The notes beneath the pieces are model-generated. The model did no database searches. It worked only from the letters and a program-made list of their open reading frames with translations, and had not been told where the DNA came from. From contig NZ_CP146091.1 in NCBI RefSeq assembly GCF_037023145.1, forward strand, positions 2,294,001 through 2,358,000: 64,000 bases of DNA. The letters run 5' to 3'. How positions within the stretch are numbered: position 1 is the first letter of the stretch; the number at the start of each line of letters is the position of its first letter. Origin of the DNA: Ralstonia sp. RRA. Lineage in GTDB: Bacteria > Pseudomonadota > Gammaproteobacteria > Burkholderiales > Burkholderiaceae. A program made the position numbers and the translations under genes. This document shows positions 1-8,996 of the stretch, in pieces.

Positions 1-2537
1 CGCACGATGGATTCCATGGCCGCCATGGCCTCACCCGAACTGTGGCCGGGCGCAGGTGAGCCGCTGATCGACATGGCAGGGAAACCGTTGTAGCGGTCCA
101 GCTTGAGCGGCCCGACAATCCACTGTGCCTTGGTAAAGGCGGACAGTGGCACCATCGCACCTGTTGCATTGCGTACGTGCATGCGGCCAAGCTGCTCGAC
201 CGACACACGCTGCCGGCCATCGGCCTGCACGATCACGCGGCGCACCTGGTTGCGGTAGACGAAATCGCCCGCATAGTCAGAGCCGAACATCACGGCCAGC
301 GTGCGGTTGATGTCCTCAATCGACACACCCATCGACAGCGCTTTCTTGCGGTCCACATCGATCAGGATCTGCTGGGCATCGCCCTGGCCGGCAAAGGTCA
401 CGTCCGACAGCGCCGGATGCTTGGCGGCCGCGGCCAGTACGTGATCACGCGCTTGCGCCAGGCGCTCATAGCCGGCGCCGCCACGGTCCTGCAGACGCAG
501 GTCGAAGCCGGGCTTGCTGCCCAACTCCGGCAGCGCGGGCGAGTTCATCGCCATGACCATCGCGCCCTTGATCTTGCCGAACGCCGCATTGGCGCGGGCG
601 ACCACCGCATCGACGTGCTGGTCGTCACCCTTGCGGTGCTTCCACTCCTTGAGCGTGAGGAACAGCATGGCCGCGTTCTGCCCGTTGCCATACAGGCTAA
701 AGCCTGTGATGGCCAGCGTGGACGCAACAGCCGGCTCCTTGGTCATGAAGTACTGCTCGGCCTCACGCACCACGTCGAGCGTCTGTGCCTGCGTGGCCCC
801 CGTGGGCAGCATCACGACGGTCATGAACTCGCCCGTGTCTTCTTCCGGCAAGAAGGCGGTCGGCAAGCGCATGAACAGCAGCACCACCACGCCGATGATC
901 GCGCCATAGACAATCAGCGCGCGGCCGGTACGCGTCAGCAGCTTGGCGACACCGCCCTGGTAGCGCGCAGTCAATCGCGCAAAACCGCGGTTGAACGCGC
1001 CGAAGAAGCCCTTGCGCTCGGTGCTATGCCCAGGCTCCACCGGCTTGAGCAACGTCGCGCACAAGGCCGGTGTCAACGTCAGCGCCAGGAAGGCCGAGAA
1101 CACCATCGACACCGCCAGCGACAGCGAGAACTGCCGATAGATGTTGCCCACCGCGCCGCCAAAGAACGCCATTGGCACGAACACCGCCGTCAGCACCAGC
1201 GAGATGCCGACGATGGCCCCGCTGATCTGCCGCATGGCCTTGGCCGTTGCCTCGCGCGGCGAGAGCCCTTCTTCGTGCATCACGCGCTCGACATTCTCCA
1301 CCACCACGATGGCATCGTCGACGAGGATACCGATGGCCAGCACGAGGCCGAACAGCGTCAGCACGTTGATGGAGAAGCCCATCGGCAACATCACCGCAAA
1401 CGTGCCCAGCAATGCAATCGGCACCACCAGCGTGGGGATGAGCGTCGCACGCAGGTTCTGCATGAACAGCATCATCACCAGGAACACCAGCACCACAGCT
1501 TCCAGCAGCGTCTTGACCACCTGCTCGATGGCGATGCCGACAAAGCGCGAGCTGTCGTACGCCACTTCGTAGCGCACACCCGGCGGGAAATGTGCCTGCG
1601 CCTCGTCCAGCACCGCGCGCACGCGCTTGGCCACACCCACGGCGTTGGCGCCCGGCGCAAGCTTGATGCCGATGGTCGTGGCCGGCTTGCCGTTCATGCG
1701 CGAGAGGTAGAGGTAATCGCTGCCGCCCAGCTCTACGCGCGCCACGTCGCGCAGCAGCACCATGCGGCCCTGTGCGTCCGCTCGCAGCGGGATCTGACCG
1801 AATGCCTCGGGCGTGGTCAGCCCATCGTCACCCGTGATGCTGGCGTTGATGGGCGCACTGCGCGGCACGGCACTGCTGCCGATCTCACCCACGGTGATGC
1901 GCGCGTTGTAGCGGCGCACGGCATCGCTCAAGTCACCGGCGGTGAGGCCGAGCGCGGTGAGCTTGTCCGCATCGGGCCAGATGCGCATGGCGTATTCCGC
2001 GTCGAACAACTGCGCCGTGCCGACGCCAGGCACGCGGCGCAACTGCGGAATCAGGTCGGACGAGGCCAGGTCGCCGAGATCGATGCCGTCAAAGCGGCCG
2101 CGATCAGCCGACAGCGACAGGTACATCATGTAGTTCTCGGCCGCCTTCTCGATGCGGATGCCGTTGCGGCGCACGACTTCGGGCAGGCGCTCCTCGACGG
2201 TCTTCAGGCGGTTCTGCACTTCCACCGCCGCCAAATCCGGGCTGGTGCCCTGCTTGAACGACAGGTTGATCGACACGTTGCCCGCCGCGTCGGAGGAGGA
2301 CGACATGTACAGCAGCCCCGGCGCCCCGTTCATCTCGCGCTCGATGATGGCCGTGACGGCGCTCTCCGCCGTGCGTGCGGAGGCCCCTGGATAGTTGGCG
2401 CTGATGCTGACGTTGGGCGGCGCGATATTCGGGTACTGCGCCACCGGCAAGCTGGGCAGCGCAAGCACACCGGCCAGGATGATGACCAGCGCAATCACCC
2501 AGGCAAAGACCGGGCGGTCGATGAAGAAACGTGCCAT
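1..2537 (-). CDS. RND efflux pump inner-membrane permease (HAE1/AcrB-MexB family), 3' end outside window
   Basis: Inner-membrane, proton-driven drug exporter of the HAE1 family; about 845 residues are visible of roughly 1,040 normal, the C-terminus lying left of position 1. The start ATG at 2537 gives the classic MARFFIDRPVFAWV opening, with the first membrane helix at about residues 10-28. The transmembrane Asp-Asp pair of the proton relay is present (GILVDDAIVVVEN, near residue 405). It lies 2 nt behind the stop of the adaptor gene, so the two are co-transcribed; an outer-membrane channel gene may follow beyond the edge. The long plus-strand reading frame over the same bases is a GC-driven shadow. 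Family is certain; drug spectrum and exact paralogue name are not. Confidence 0.95.
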   Translation of the reverse strand, partial: MARFFIDRPVFAWVIALVIILAGVLALPSLPVAQYPNIAPPNVSISANYPGASARTAESAVTAIIEREMNGAPGLLYMSSSSDAAGNVSINLSFKQGTSPDLAAVEVQNRLKTVEERLPEVVRRNGIRIEKAAENYMMYLSLSADRGRFDGIDLGDLASSDLIPQLRRVPGVGTAQLFDAEYAMRIWPDADKLTALGLTAGDLSDAVRRYNARITVGEIGSSAVPRSAPINASITGDDGLTTPEAFGQIPLRADAQGRMVLLRDVARVELGGSDYLYLSRMNGKPATTIGIKLAPGANAVGVAKRVRAVLDEAQAHFPPGVRYEVAYDSSRFVGIAIEQVVKTLLEAVVLVFLVMMLFMQNLRATLIPTLVVPIALLGTFAVMLPMGFSINVLTLFGLVLAIGILVDDAIVVVENVERVMHEEGLSPREATAKAMRQISGAIVGISLVLTAVFVPMAFFGGAVGNIYRQFSLSLAVSMVFSAFLALTLTPALCATLLKPVEPGHSTERKGFFGAFNRGFARLTARYQGGVAKLLTRTGRALIVYGAIIGVVVLLFMRLPTAFLPEEDTGEFMTVVMLPTGATQAQTLDVVREAEQYFMTKEPAVASTLAITGFSLYGNGQNAAMLFLTLKEWKHRKGDDQHVDAVVARANAAFGKIKGAMVMAMNSPALPELGSKPGFDLRLQDRGGAGYERLAQARDHVLAAAAKHPALSDVTFAGQGDAQQILIDVDRKKALSMGVSIEDINRTLAVMFGSDYAGDFVYRNQVRRVIVQADGRQRVSVEQLGRMHVRNATGAMVPLSAFTKAQWIVGPLKLDRYNGFPAMSISGSPAPGHSSGEAMAAMESIV

Positions 2538-2539
2538 GG

Positions 2540-3748
2540 TCAGCCCTTGCTCGGCTTGGCCGGTTCAGATTCAGCGCGCTTGGCGGCAGGCACGGGCTTC
2601 ACGGCCATGCCCGCTTCCAGCGTTTGCATGCCAGGGATGGCGATGCGCTCGCCACCGGAGAGGCCGCTCGTCACCAGCCATTGGTCGCCGGCCAACGTTT
2701 GCGCAGTCACGGGCTGAACCGCCACCGTGTTGTCGGCCTTCAGCACGAACACCGATGCCCCATGGCGGTCACGCAGCAGGGCCCCGCGCGGAATCGTCAC
2801 CGCGCCCTGTTGCACGGCATGGGAGAGCTTTACGCGTACGTACATGCCGGGCAGCAGCAAGCCATCCGGGTTGGGAAGCACGGCACGCATGGAGACGTTG
2901 TCGGTCGCGCGGTCCACGGCCAGGTCGGAAAACAGCAACCGCGCCGGGCGCTCATAGGCCACGCCATCGCTCAGGATCACCTGCACGCCGATGTCCTGGC
3001 CCGACAGCGCAGACGCCTGCCCCTTCTTGAGCGCGCGCTGCAGCGCCAGCACCTCGGCGGCAGGCTGGGCGAAGTCGACGTAGATGGGGTCGATCTGCTC
3101 GATCGTGGTGAGCGGCGTGGCAGCGCCTTCCTTGACCAGCGCGCCTTCGGTCACCTGCGCGCGGCGTGAGCGGCCGGCGATGGGGGCGGTGACCGTGGCG
3201 TAACCCAGGCGCAGTTGCGCGGTCTCCAGCGCGGCGCGGGCGGAAACGACATCCGCTGCAGCCTGACGCTCGACGGATTGCGCTTCGGCGTATTCGAGTT
3301 CGCTCACCGCGCGCGTCGCTGCCAGGCCCTTGTAGCGCGCAGCCTTGTCGCGGGCGATGGCAGCCTGTGCCTGCGCACGGGCCAATGTGCCTTGGGCCGC
3401 GTCCACCTGGGCTTTGAGCGGCGCCGGATCGATGCGGAACAGCACCTGGCCAGCCTTGACGACCTGCCCTTCTTCGTAGGCGCGCTTGAGCACGATGCCG
3501 TCTACGCGTGCACGCACTTCTGCCGTGCGATACGGCTCCAGACGGCCGGGCAACTCGGTCTCTAGCGGCGCGTCGGAGCGCTGCGCAACGGCATACTCGA
3601 CTTCCGGCTGGGCTGCGGGCTTGGCCGCTTCGTCAGCATGCTTGCCGCAAGCCTGCAGCGTGGCCAGCGCAAGCGCGCACAGCAGCCATCGAGATGAACG
3701 AAGACGACGGGAGAACAGCGAGAACATCATGGGAAGGGGGCTGGGCAC
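2540..3748 (-). CDS. RND efflux periplasmic adaptor (AcrA/MexA-type membrane fusion lipoprotein)
   Basis: Periplasmic adaptor that links the RND permease to an outer-membrane channel. The N-terminus has a positively charged region, a hydrophobic stretch and the lipobox LQAC, so it is a lipoprotein anchored at that Cys. The body shows the usual order: barrel-sandwich half, coiled-coil hairpin (about 115-180), barrel-sandwich half with VTAPIAGRSRRAQVTEGALV, then beta-barrel and membrane-proximal domains. Length 402 aa is normal. An internal ATG seven codons in (MFSLFSRR) is an alternative start. It is the first gene of the efflux operon and is divergent from a TetR regulator, the layout of locally repressed RND pumps. 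Confidence 0.95.
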   Translation of the reverse strand: MPSPLPMMFSLFSRRLRSSRWLLCALALATLQACGKHADEAAKPAAQPEVEYAVAQRSDAPLETELPGRLEPYRTAEVRARVDGIVLKRAYEEGQVVKAGQVLFRIDPAPLKAQVDAAQGTLARAQAQAAIARDKAARYKGLAATRAVSELEYAEAQSVERQAAADVVSARAALETAQLRLGYATVTAPIAGRSRRAQVTEGALVKEGAATPLTTIEQIDPIYVDFAQPAAEVLALQRALKKGQASALSGQDIGVQVILSDGVAYERPARLLFSDLAVDRATDNVSMRAVLPNPDGLLLPGMYVRVKLSHAVQQGAVTIPRGALLRDRHGASVFVLKADNTVAVQPVTAQTLAGDQWLVTSGLSGGERIAIPGMQTLEAGMAVKPVPAAKRAESEPAKPSKG

Positions 3749-3901
3749 GTGCGCGCCCGAGACTGGAAAAGCGGAGCGGAAGGCATCCTAGCACGCTAAT
3801 CCATCATGATTGATTAATTAATTTCCCAATCTGTTCAATACCTTACGATCCCCCACTACAATGGCGCCGTTTGCAGAACGGCAACATCCCACGTTGACAT
3901 C
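3749..3901. promoter_or_regulatory. Divergent promoter/operator region between efflux operon and tetR-type gene
   Basis: A 153-bp gap between two divergent genes, much richer in A+T than its surroundings around 3795-3845. It contains a perfect 10-bp palindrome ATTAATTAAT at 3813-3822. TetR-type repressors of this arrangement normally bind in such a gap and control both directions. The location is seen; the operator role is inferred. Confidence 0.5.
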
Positions 3902-4549
3902 ATGGCCCGCAAGACTCCCCTTGAATCGCAAAAAACCCGCGACAGCATCCTCGACGCCGCCGAGCGCGTCTTTGCCGACAAGGGGGTTGCAGGCACCACC
4001 ATGGCGGAGATTGCCGATGCGGCTGGCATCTCTCGCGGGGCGGTCTACGGGCACTACCGCAACACCAGCGAGGTCTGCATCGCCATGGCCGAGCGGGCGT
4101 TCACCAGCGCGCCGGAAGCCGCGCATCTCCAAGCAGGTGCGGATGCGCAGGGGGATGACCCACTGGGCGCGCTGTGGCGCATCGTGGTGGGCTACTTCGA
4201 ACTGCTGCAGCGCCCAAGCCGGCTGCGCACGGTGCTGGAAGTGCTCTACTACAAGTGCGAGCACGTGGAGATCAACCGCCCCATCCTCGAATGGAACAAC
4301 CGCGTGAACCGCGCCGAGCTGCTGCAGATGGAGCAGTTGCTGGAAGCCGCCGTCGCCTGCGGACAACTGTCCGCCGACCTCGACGTGCGCCGGGCCAACG
4401 CCTACATCAACGCCGTGCTCTACGGCCTGATCGACCTGCGCTATTTCGCCAGCCCCTACTTTGACGTGGCGGGCGACGGCCGCGAAGTGCTGGAGGCGAG
4501 CCTGGAAACGCTGCGCTACTCCACGCGCCTGCGCAAGACAGCTGCGTGA
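3902..4549 (+). CDS. TetR family regulator (AcrR/TtgR-like), probable repressor of the adjacent efflux operon
   Basis: One-component repressor of 215 aa. The N-terminal TetR DNA-binding domain is clear: a helix ending ILDAAERVFADKG, then the helix-turn-helix TTMAEIADAAGISRGAVYGHYRN (residues about 30-55), with the characteristic YGHY-type segment of the recognition helix. The C-terminal ligand-binding half resembles that of AcrR/TtgR proteins. The ATG at 3902 opens MARKTPLESQKTRDSILDAA, typical for the subfamily. It is divergent from the RND operon, so the natural inference is that a pump substrate releases it from the shared operator. Confidence 0.92.
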   Translation: MARKTPLESQKTRDSILDAAERVFADKGVAGTTMAEIADAAGISRGAVYGHYRNTSEVCIAMAERAFTSAPEAAHLQAGADAQGDDPLGALWRIVVGYFELLQRPSRLRTVLEVLYYKCEHVEINRPILEWNNRVNRAELLQMEQLLEAAVACGQLSADLDVRRANAYINAVLYGLIDLRYFASPYFDVAGDGREVLEASLETLRYSTRLRKTAA

Positions 4550-4556
4550 TCCACGA

Positions 4557-6905
4557 TCAGAACACGCGGCCGAGCTGCAGGTAGACGTTCCATACGCCTT
4601 GCGGCGCCACGGCAAAGCCAAAGTACAGCGGGCCGATCGGACTGTTGCCGCCGACAAACACGCTGCCGCTCTTCAGGTAACCGCCGCTGCCGAAGTTGTT
4701 GCGCAACTGCCAGACATTGCCGGCTTCCGCACTGACGCCGAACACCGGTGCGCGCAGGCCGAGCAGGTCATTGACACGCAAGTCGTATAGGTAGGTCAGG
4801 CGCCCGTACAGCAGGTACTGACCGTTGAACTGATCCGGCGCATAGGCCGAGAGATGCTGAAAGCCGCCAAGGTAGAAGCCTACGTTAGCGCCGTTGCCGC
4901 TGTCACCGCCGTTTTCCCGCGTCGGGCTGTTCGCACCGAACTGCCCTGCCCCCTCCAACGCCACGTTGAAGGTATGGCGCCCATAGCTCGTGGCCCATAG
5001 CCCCTTGGCCTGGGCGGTGTTGAATTTCTTGTCGGGCGAACCGAAGCCCGCTTCCACGCTGCTGTACAGGTAGTAGCCGCTGCGCGGGAAGAGCGGGTCG
5101 TCAAGCTGATCCAGCGTCAGTTGCGCGCGGAAGGCCGGCTGCTTGGCGCGCTGGGTTGGCAGCTCTGTCGCATCCACGATATTGCCGGAGTCATCCGTCT
5201 GCAGCGCGAGATAGTTGAACGATGCACTCATGCTCACGTAGTTCACGCCCAGCCGCAGCTCCCCCTTGCGGCCAAGCGGGATCCCCAGATCGACGCCAGC
5301 ACGCGCCGTCTCAATCGTCATGCTGTTGAACGGCTTGACGTCCCGGGCAGGCGCGCCATCGTCGAAGTAGACATCCGAGCGCCGGCGCGAGTACTCCGCA
5401 TACGGCGCGATGTAGAACCCCTGTGCTTGCCACAGTGGTTGCCGCAGTTCCGTATGGAGACTCGCCCGGTTGCTGCCCAGCACGATGTCGTTGCGCCACT
5501 CCAGCCCGCTGTTTGTCAGCCACGGATACCGATGCCCGAGGTTGATATTGAATGCACCACGCCCGTCAAAGTTGGTCGACATGCCCAGCCCGAACAGGAA
5601 GAACTGGTTGCCCCAGGATTTCTCGTGCGCGTCGATCTTGAGCGTGTTCACACCGTTGTCTTCCACCAGCCGCTGGGTGACGGTCTCGAAGTCGCCGGTG
5701 GTTGCCAGCGCCGACAGCTCGCGGTTGAGCGCCTCGACGTCGTAGGTGTCGCCTTCACGCACCTTGAGTAACTGCCGCACACGCGCGACCGGCACGCGGC
5801 CGCTGGTGGTCACGTCAATGGCATCGATGCGCGTGCCCTGGGCCAACATGCCCTGCGGCACATGCGCAGCACGGTAGGCCGCATAGGCCTGCGGCGAGAC
5901 CGACAGTGCTGCGAGCTTGCCCTCAACGCCCCGCGCGGCCTTCTCCCCGCCAAGCACGCCCTGCGGGCCCTTGGCGAAATCCGTGAACGACAGCTCATCG
6001 AGTTGCGGCTCAATCAGTACGTCGCGCCCACGCAACAGTGCCTTCTGCGCACGCACGTTCTGGCCGACCAGGATGGTGATCATCTGCTGCGTCACCGCCG
6101 CCGGCGAGGCGAGATCTTCCGGCCGCTGCAGGTCGGAACCAATGTTGACGGCGATGATGATGTCCGCGCCCATGTCCCGCGCAAGCTGTACCGGCAGGTT
6201 GGCGACCAGGCCACCGTCAACCAGCGTGCGCCCATCCACCTCGATGGGTGCGAACAGGCCTGGCACCGCCATGCTGGCGCGCATCGCCAGCGGCAGCGAG
6301 CCCCGGTCGAGAATCACCGGATCGCCCGTGGCCAGGTCGGTTGCCATGGCTTTGAACGGAATCGGCAACTGCGAGAACTTGATGTTGTCGGGCCACTGCG
6401 CCGTCCAGTTCTTCAGCAGCGCCAGCAGGCGGTTGCCCTGCACCAGTCCGGCCGGCAGCTTGAGGCGACCGTCGCCGTAACCGGCGGACAGGCCGATCGG
6501 GTATTGGAAGTCGTCTTCACGCAGCGATTGCGGCAGCTTGGCGCGGTCATTGCGGTCAAAGGCGATGTCGCTCAGGTCGACCTGCGAGAGCTTCTGCTCC
6601 AGTTCATCAGCACGCAAGCCGCTGGCGTAGAGCCCGCCCACCACGGCGCCCATGCTGGTAGCGGCAATCACGTCCACCGGAATATGCATGCGCTCCAGCA
6701 TCTTGAGCACGCCGATATGCGCATAGCCGCGCGCCCCACCACCCGACAGCACGAGACCGATGCGCGGGCGCGTGGATTCGGTTCTTGCGGGCGCAGATGC
6801 GGGGCTGGGGGCCGTCTGACCGTGCGCTGCCTGCGAAAGCACGATCAGCAAAGCCAGCCCGGCAGCGGCCAGGCGGCGCAGAGAGAGAGCCGTCAGGAAA
6901 GCCAT
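4557..6905 (-). CDS. Patatin-like phospholipase fused to POTRA and BamA-type barrel (PlpD-like, type Vd autotransporter)
   Basis: A protein of 782 aa from the ATG at 6905; an upstream ATG would add 22 residues that spoil the signal peptide. Order: signal peptide ending near AAHG (about residue 29); patatin domain about 47-240 with the oxyanion loop SGGGARG (54-60), nucleophile Ser84 in ATSMGA and catalytic Asp230 in the VDGG motif; one POTRA-like repeat about 310-400; then a 16-strand-type surface-antigen barrel ending in a terminal Phe. This is the domain order of P. aeruginosa PlpD and Fusobacterium FplA, in which the barrel exports the lipase. Both catalytic residues are intact. It stands alone, tail to tail with the TetR gene. 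Confidence 0.93.
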   Translation of the reverse strand: MAFLTALSLRRLAAAGLALLIVLSQAAHGQTAPSPASAPARTESTRPRIGLVLSGGGARGYAHIGVLKMLERMHIPVDVIAATSMGAVVGGLYASGLRADELEQKLSQVDLSDIAFDRNDRAKLPQSLREDDFQYPIGLSAGYGDGRLKLPAGLVQGNRLLALLKNWTAQWPDNIKFSQLPIPFKAMATDLATGDPVILDRGSLPLAMRASMAVPGLFAPIEVDGRTLVDGGLVANLPVQLARDMGADIIIAVNIGSDLQRPEDLASPAAVTQQMITILVGQNVRAQKALLRGRDVLIEPQLDELSFTDFAKGPQGVLGGEKAARGVEGKLAALSVSPQAYAAYRAAHVPQGMLAQGTRIDAIDVTTSGRVPVARVRQLLKVREGDTYDVEALNRELSALATTGDFETVTQRLVEDNGVNTLKIDAHEKSWGNQFFLFGLGMSTNFDGRGAFNINLGHRYPWLTNSGLEWRNDIVLGSNRASLHTELRQPLWQAQGFYIAPYAEYSRRRSDVYFDDGAPARDVKPFNSMTIETARAGVDLGIPLGRKGELRLGVNYVSMSASFNYLALQTDDSGNIVDATELPTQRAKQPAFRAQLTLDQLDDPLFPRSGYYLYSSVEAGFGSPDKKFNTAQAKGLWATSYGRHTFNVALEGAGQFGANSPTRENGGDSGNGANVGFYLGGFQHLSAYAPDQFNGQYLLYGRLTYLYDLRVNDLLGLRAPVFGVSAEAGNVWQLRNNFGSGGYLKSGSVFVGGNSPIGPLYFGFAVAPQGVWNVYLQLGRVF

Positions 6906-7188
6906 GAAGGTGGGATCGATCCGGGCTGATTTGTTATGGATTGAAACGGTGCAGGCGCAATGATTCCACAACCCGGATTTACCCGGTGCAATTCCGTCTC
7001 ACCACACCGTGCCGCGCCGCATCGGGCATCCCGCGCCGATGAATACTTTTCAGGGCGAAAGTGACAGAATATTGCCCGGACCCCGGCACGCTTGTTCCTA
7101 AAATCCGCGTTTGCTCGCAGCACGTGGGCAACAGAAGACGTTCGGTATCGCCAAGAACTGAAACGCCCAGAAACAGGAGGAGATCAAG

Positions 7189-8865
7189 ATGTGGAATCAA
7201 GTCTATGACCCGCTCGGCAGTGCCCTGTGGTCAACCATCGCGGCCGGGGTACCGGTGGCGGTGCTGCTGTGTTCGCTGGCCTTCTTTCATATGCAGGCCC
7301 ATCTGGCTGCGGGCCTGGCGCTGATTGTCGGCATCGGCATTGCGTCGTTCGTGTTTGGCATGCCGGCTGCCATGGCGGGCAAGGCGGCGGGCCTTGGCAT
7401 CGTTTCCGGCCTGTTCCCGATCGGCTGGATCGTCCTCAACATCATCTTCCTGCACCGGCTCACCACCTTGAACGGGTCGTTCAAGGTCTTGCAGAGCTCC
7501 ATCTCGGGCATCACCGAAGACCGCCGCCTGCAACTGCTGCTGGTGGCGTTCAGCTTTGGCGCGTTCTTTGAAGGCGCAGCGGGCTTCGGCACGCCGGTGG
7601 CCGTGACGGGCGCCATCCTGATCGGCCTGGGCTTCTCGCCGCTGGCGGCGTCCGGCCTGGCGCTGATTGCCAACACCGCGCCGGTGGCTTACGGGGCGCT
7701 GGGTGCTCCGCTCATCGGTCTGGCTTCGGTCACGGGGCTGGATCTGCTGCATCTGTCGGCCATGGTCGGCCGCCAGTTGCCCTTCTTCTCGGTGCTGGTG
7801 CCGTTCTGGCTGATCTGGGCGTTTGCGGGCTTCCGCGGCATGCTGCAGATCTGGCCTGCGATCCTGGTGGCAGGCGTGTCGTTCGCCATTCCGCAGTTCC
7901 TGGTGTCGAACTTCCACGGCCCGTGGCTGGTGGACGTGATTGCGGCGCTGGTGTCGATGGGCTCGCTCACACTGTTCCTGAAGGTGTGGAAGCCCAAGAC
8001 CATCTGGACGTCGACCGCCCTGCGCAACCGCGAAGACAACTCCCGCGTCGACCCTGAGGCCGCCGCTGAAGCCCGCGAAGCCACCACCGCCACCGACGGC
8101 AAGATCAGCCGGATGCAAGCGTGGCTGCCGTGGGTGATCCTGACCGTCTTCGTATTCATCTGGGGTGTGCCGCAGTTCAAGGCGCTGGTCGACGGCATCT
8201 GGCAATTCAAGTTCCCGATCCCGGGGCTGGACAAGATGGTGGTCAAGGGCCCGCCGGTGGTCGCCAAGGAAACGAAGGAAGGCGCGGTATTCCTCTTCAA
8301 CGTGCTGTCGATGGCGGGGACAGGCATTCTGGTCTCGGCCGTCGTGGGCGGCCTGCTGATGGGCTATTCGATCCCGCGCATGCTCAAGGAGTACTGGAAC
8401 ACCATCAAGCTCACGCGCTATTCGCTGCTGACCATCTGCGCGATGTTCGGTATCGGCTACCTGACCCGCTACTCCGGTCTGGATGCAACACTGGGCCTGG
8501 CCTTTGCGCACACCGGCGTGCTGTACCCGCTGTTCGGCACGATGCTGGGCTGGCTGGGCGTGGCGCTCACGGGCTCGGACACGGCATCAAACGTGCTGTT
8601 CGGCGGCCTGCAGAAGACCACCGCCGAGCAGCTCGGCCTGTCGCCGATCCTGATGTCGGCCGCCAACAGTTCGGGCGGCGTGATGGGCAAGATGATCGAC
8701 GCGCAGTCCATCGTGGTGGCCTCCACCGCCACCAAGTGGTACGGCCACGAGGGTGACATCCTGCGCTACGTGTTCTTCCACTCGATTGCGCTGGCCTTCC
8801 TGGTGGGCCTGCTGATCACGCTGCAGGCGTACGTGGAGCCGTTCACGCACATGGTCGTGCGCTGA
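7189..8865 (+). CDS. lldP: L-lactate permease (LctP family)
   Basis: Inner-membrane lactate:H+ symporter; 558 aa against 551 for E. coli LldP. The sequence starts MWNQVYDPLGSALWSTIAAGVPV and is almost wholly hydrophobic helices, with the family signature FSFGAFFEGAAGFGTPVAVT (about residues 124-143) and the C-terminal TGSDTASNVLFGGLQ region. A strong ribosome site (AGGAGGAG) lies about 8 nt before the ATG. The 283-bp upstream gap is shared with the divergent phospholipase gene. No lactate dehydrogenase or lldR lies next to it, so it is a single-gene unit, closed by its own terminator. Glycolate or D-lactate may also be carried, as in E. coli. Confidence 0.95.
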   Translation: MWNQVYDPLGSALWSTIAAGVPVAVLLCSLAFFHMQAHLAAGLALIVGIGIASFVFGMPAAMAGKAAGLGIVSGLFPIGWIVLNIIFLHRLTTLNGSFKVLQSSISGITEDRRLQLLLVAFSFGAFFEGAAGFGTPVAVTGAILIGLGFSPLAASGLALIANTAPVAYGALGAPLIGLASVTGLDLLHLSAMVGRQLPFFSVLVPFWLIWAFAGFRGMLQIWPAILVAGVSFAIPQFLVSNFHGPWLVDVIAALVSMGSLTLFLKVWKPKTIWTSTALRNREDNSRVDPEAAAEAREATTATDGKISRMQAWLPWVILTVFVFIWGVPQFKALVDGIWQFKFPIPGLDKMVVKGPPVVAKETKEGAVFLFNVLSMAGTGILVSAVVGGLLMGYSIPRMLKEYWNTIKLTRYSLLTICAMFGIGYLTRYSGLDATLGLAFAHTGVLYPLFGTMLGWLGVALTGSDTASNVLFGGLQKTTAEQLGLSPILMSAANSSGGVMGKMIDAQSIVVASTATKWYGHEGDILRYVFFHSIALAFLVGLLITLQAYVEPFTHMVVR

Positions 8866-8890
8866 CCGCCAAACGGCTCGGTAAACCCAG

Positions 8891-8918
8891 AAAGCCCCGC
8901 CTCAGGCGGGGCTTTTTT
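8891..8918 (+). terminator. Rho-independent terminator of lldP
   Basis: An 11-bp stem (8891-8901 pairing with 8905-8915) with a TCA loop, followed by a run of six T. It lies 25 nt after the lldP stop. Confidence 0.9.
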
Positions 8919-8996
8919 GTCGCGCGTATGATGGGCAACTCTCCCGCGCCCGCCCCTCTCCCGGGGCTCGGTCACCTTCCCCCCGCCTGATCCGAC

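Noticed and set aside
177..2717. 846-aa plus-strand reading frame over the RND permease
   Set aside because: Rich in His, Arg and Gln, no domain; it is the mirror frame of the minus-strand permease, which has clear family motifs.
7231..8511. 426-aa minus-strand reading frame opposite lldP
   Set aside because: His/Gln/Arg-rich shadow; lldP has the family signature and a strong ribosome site.
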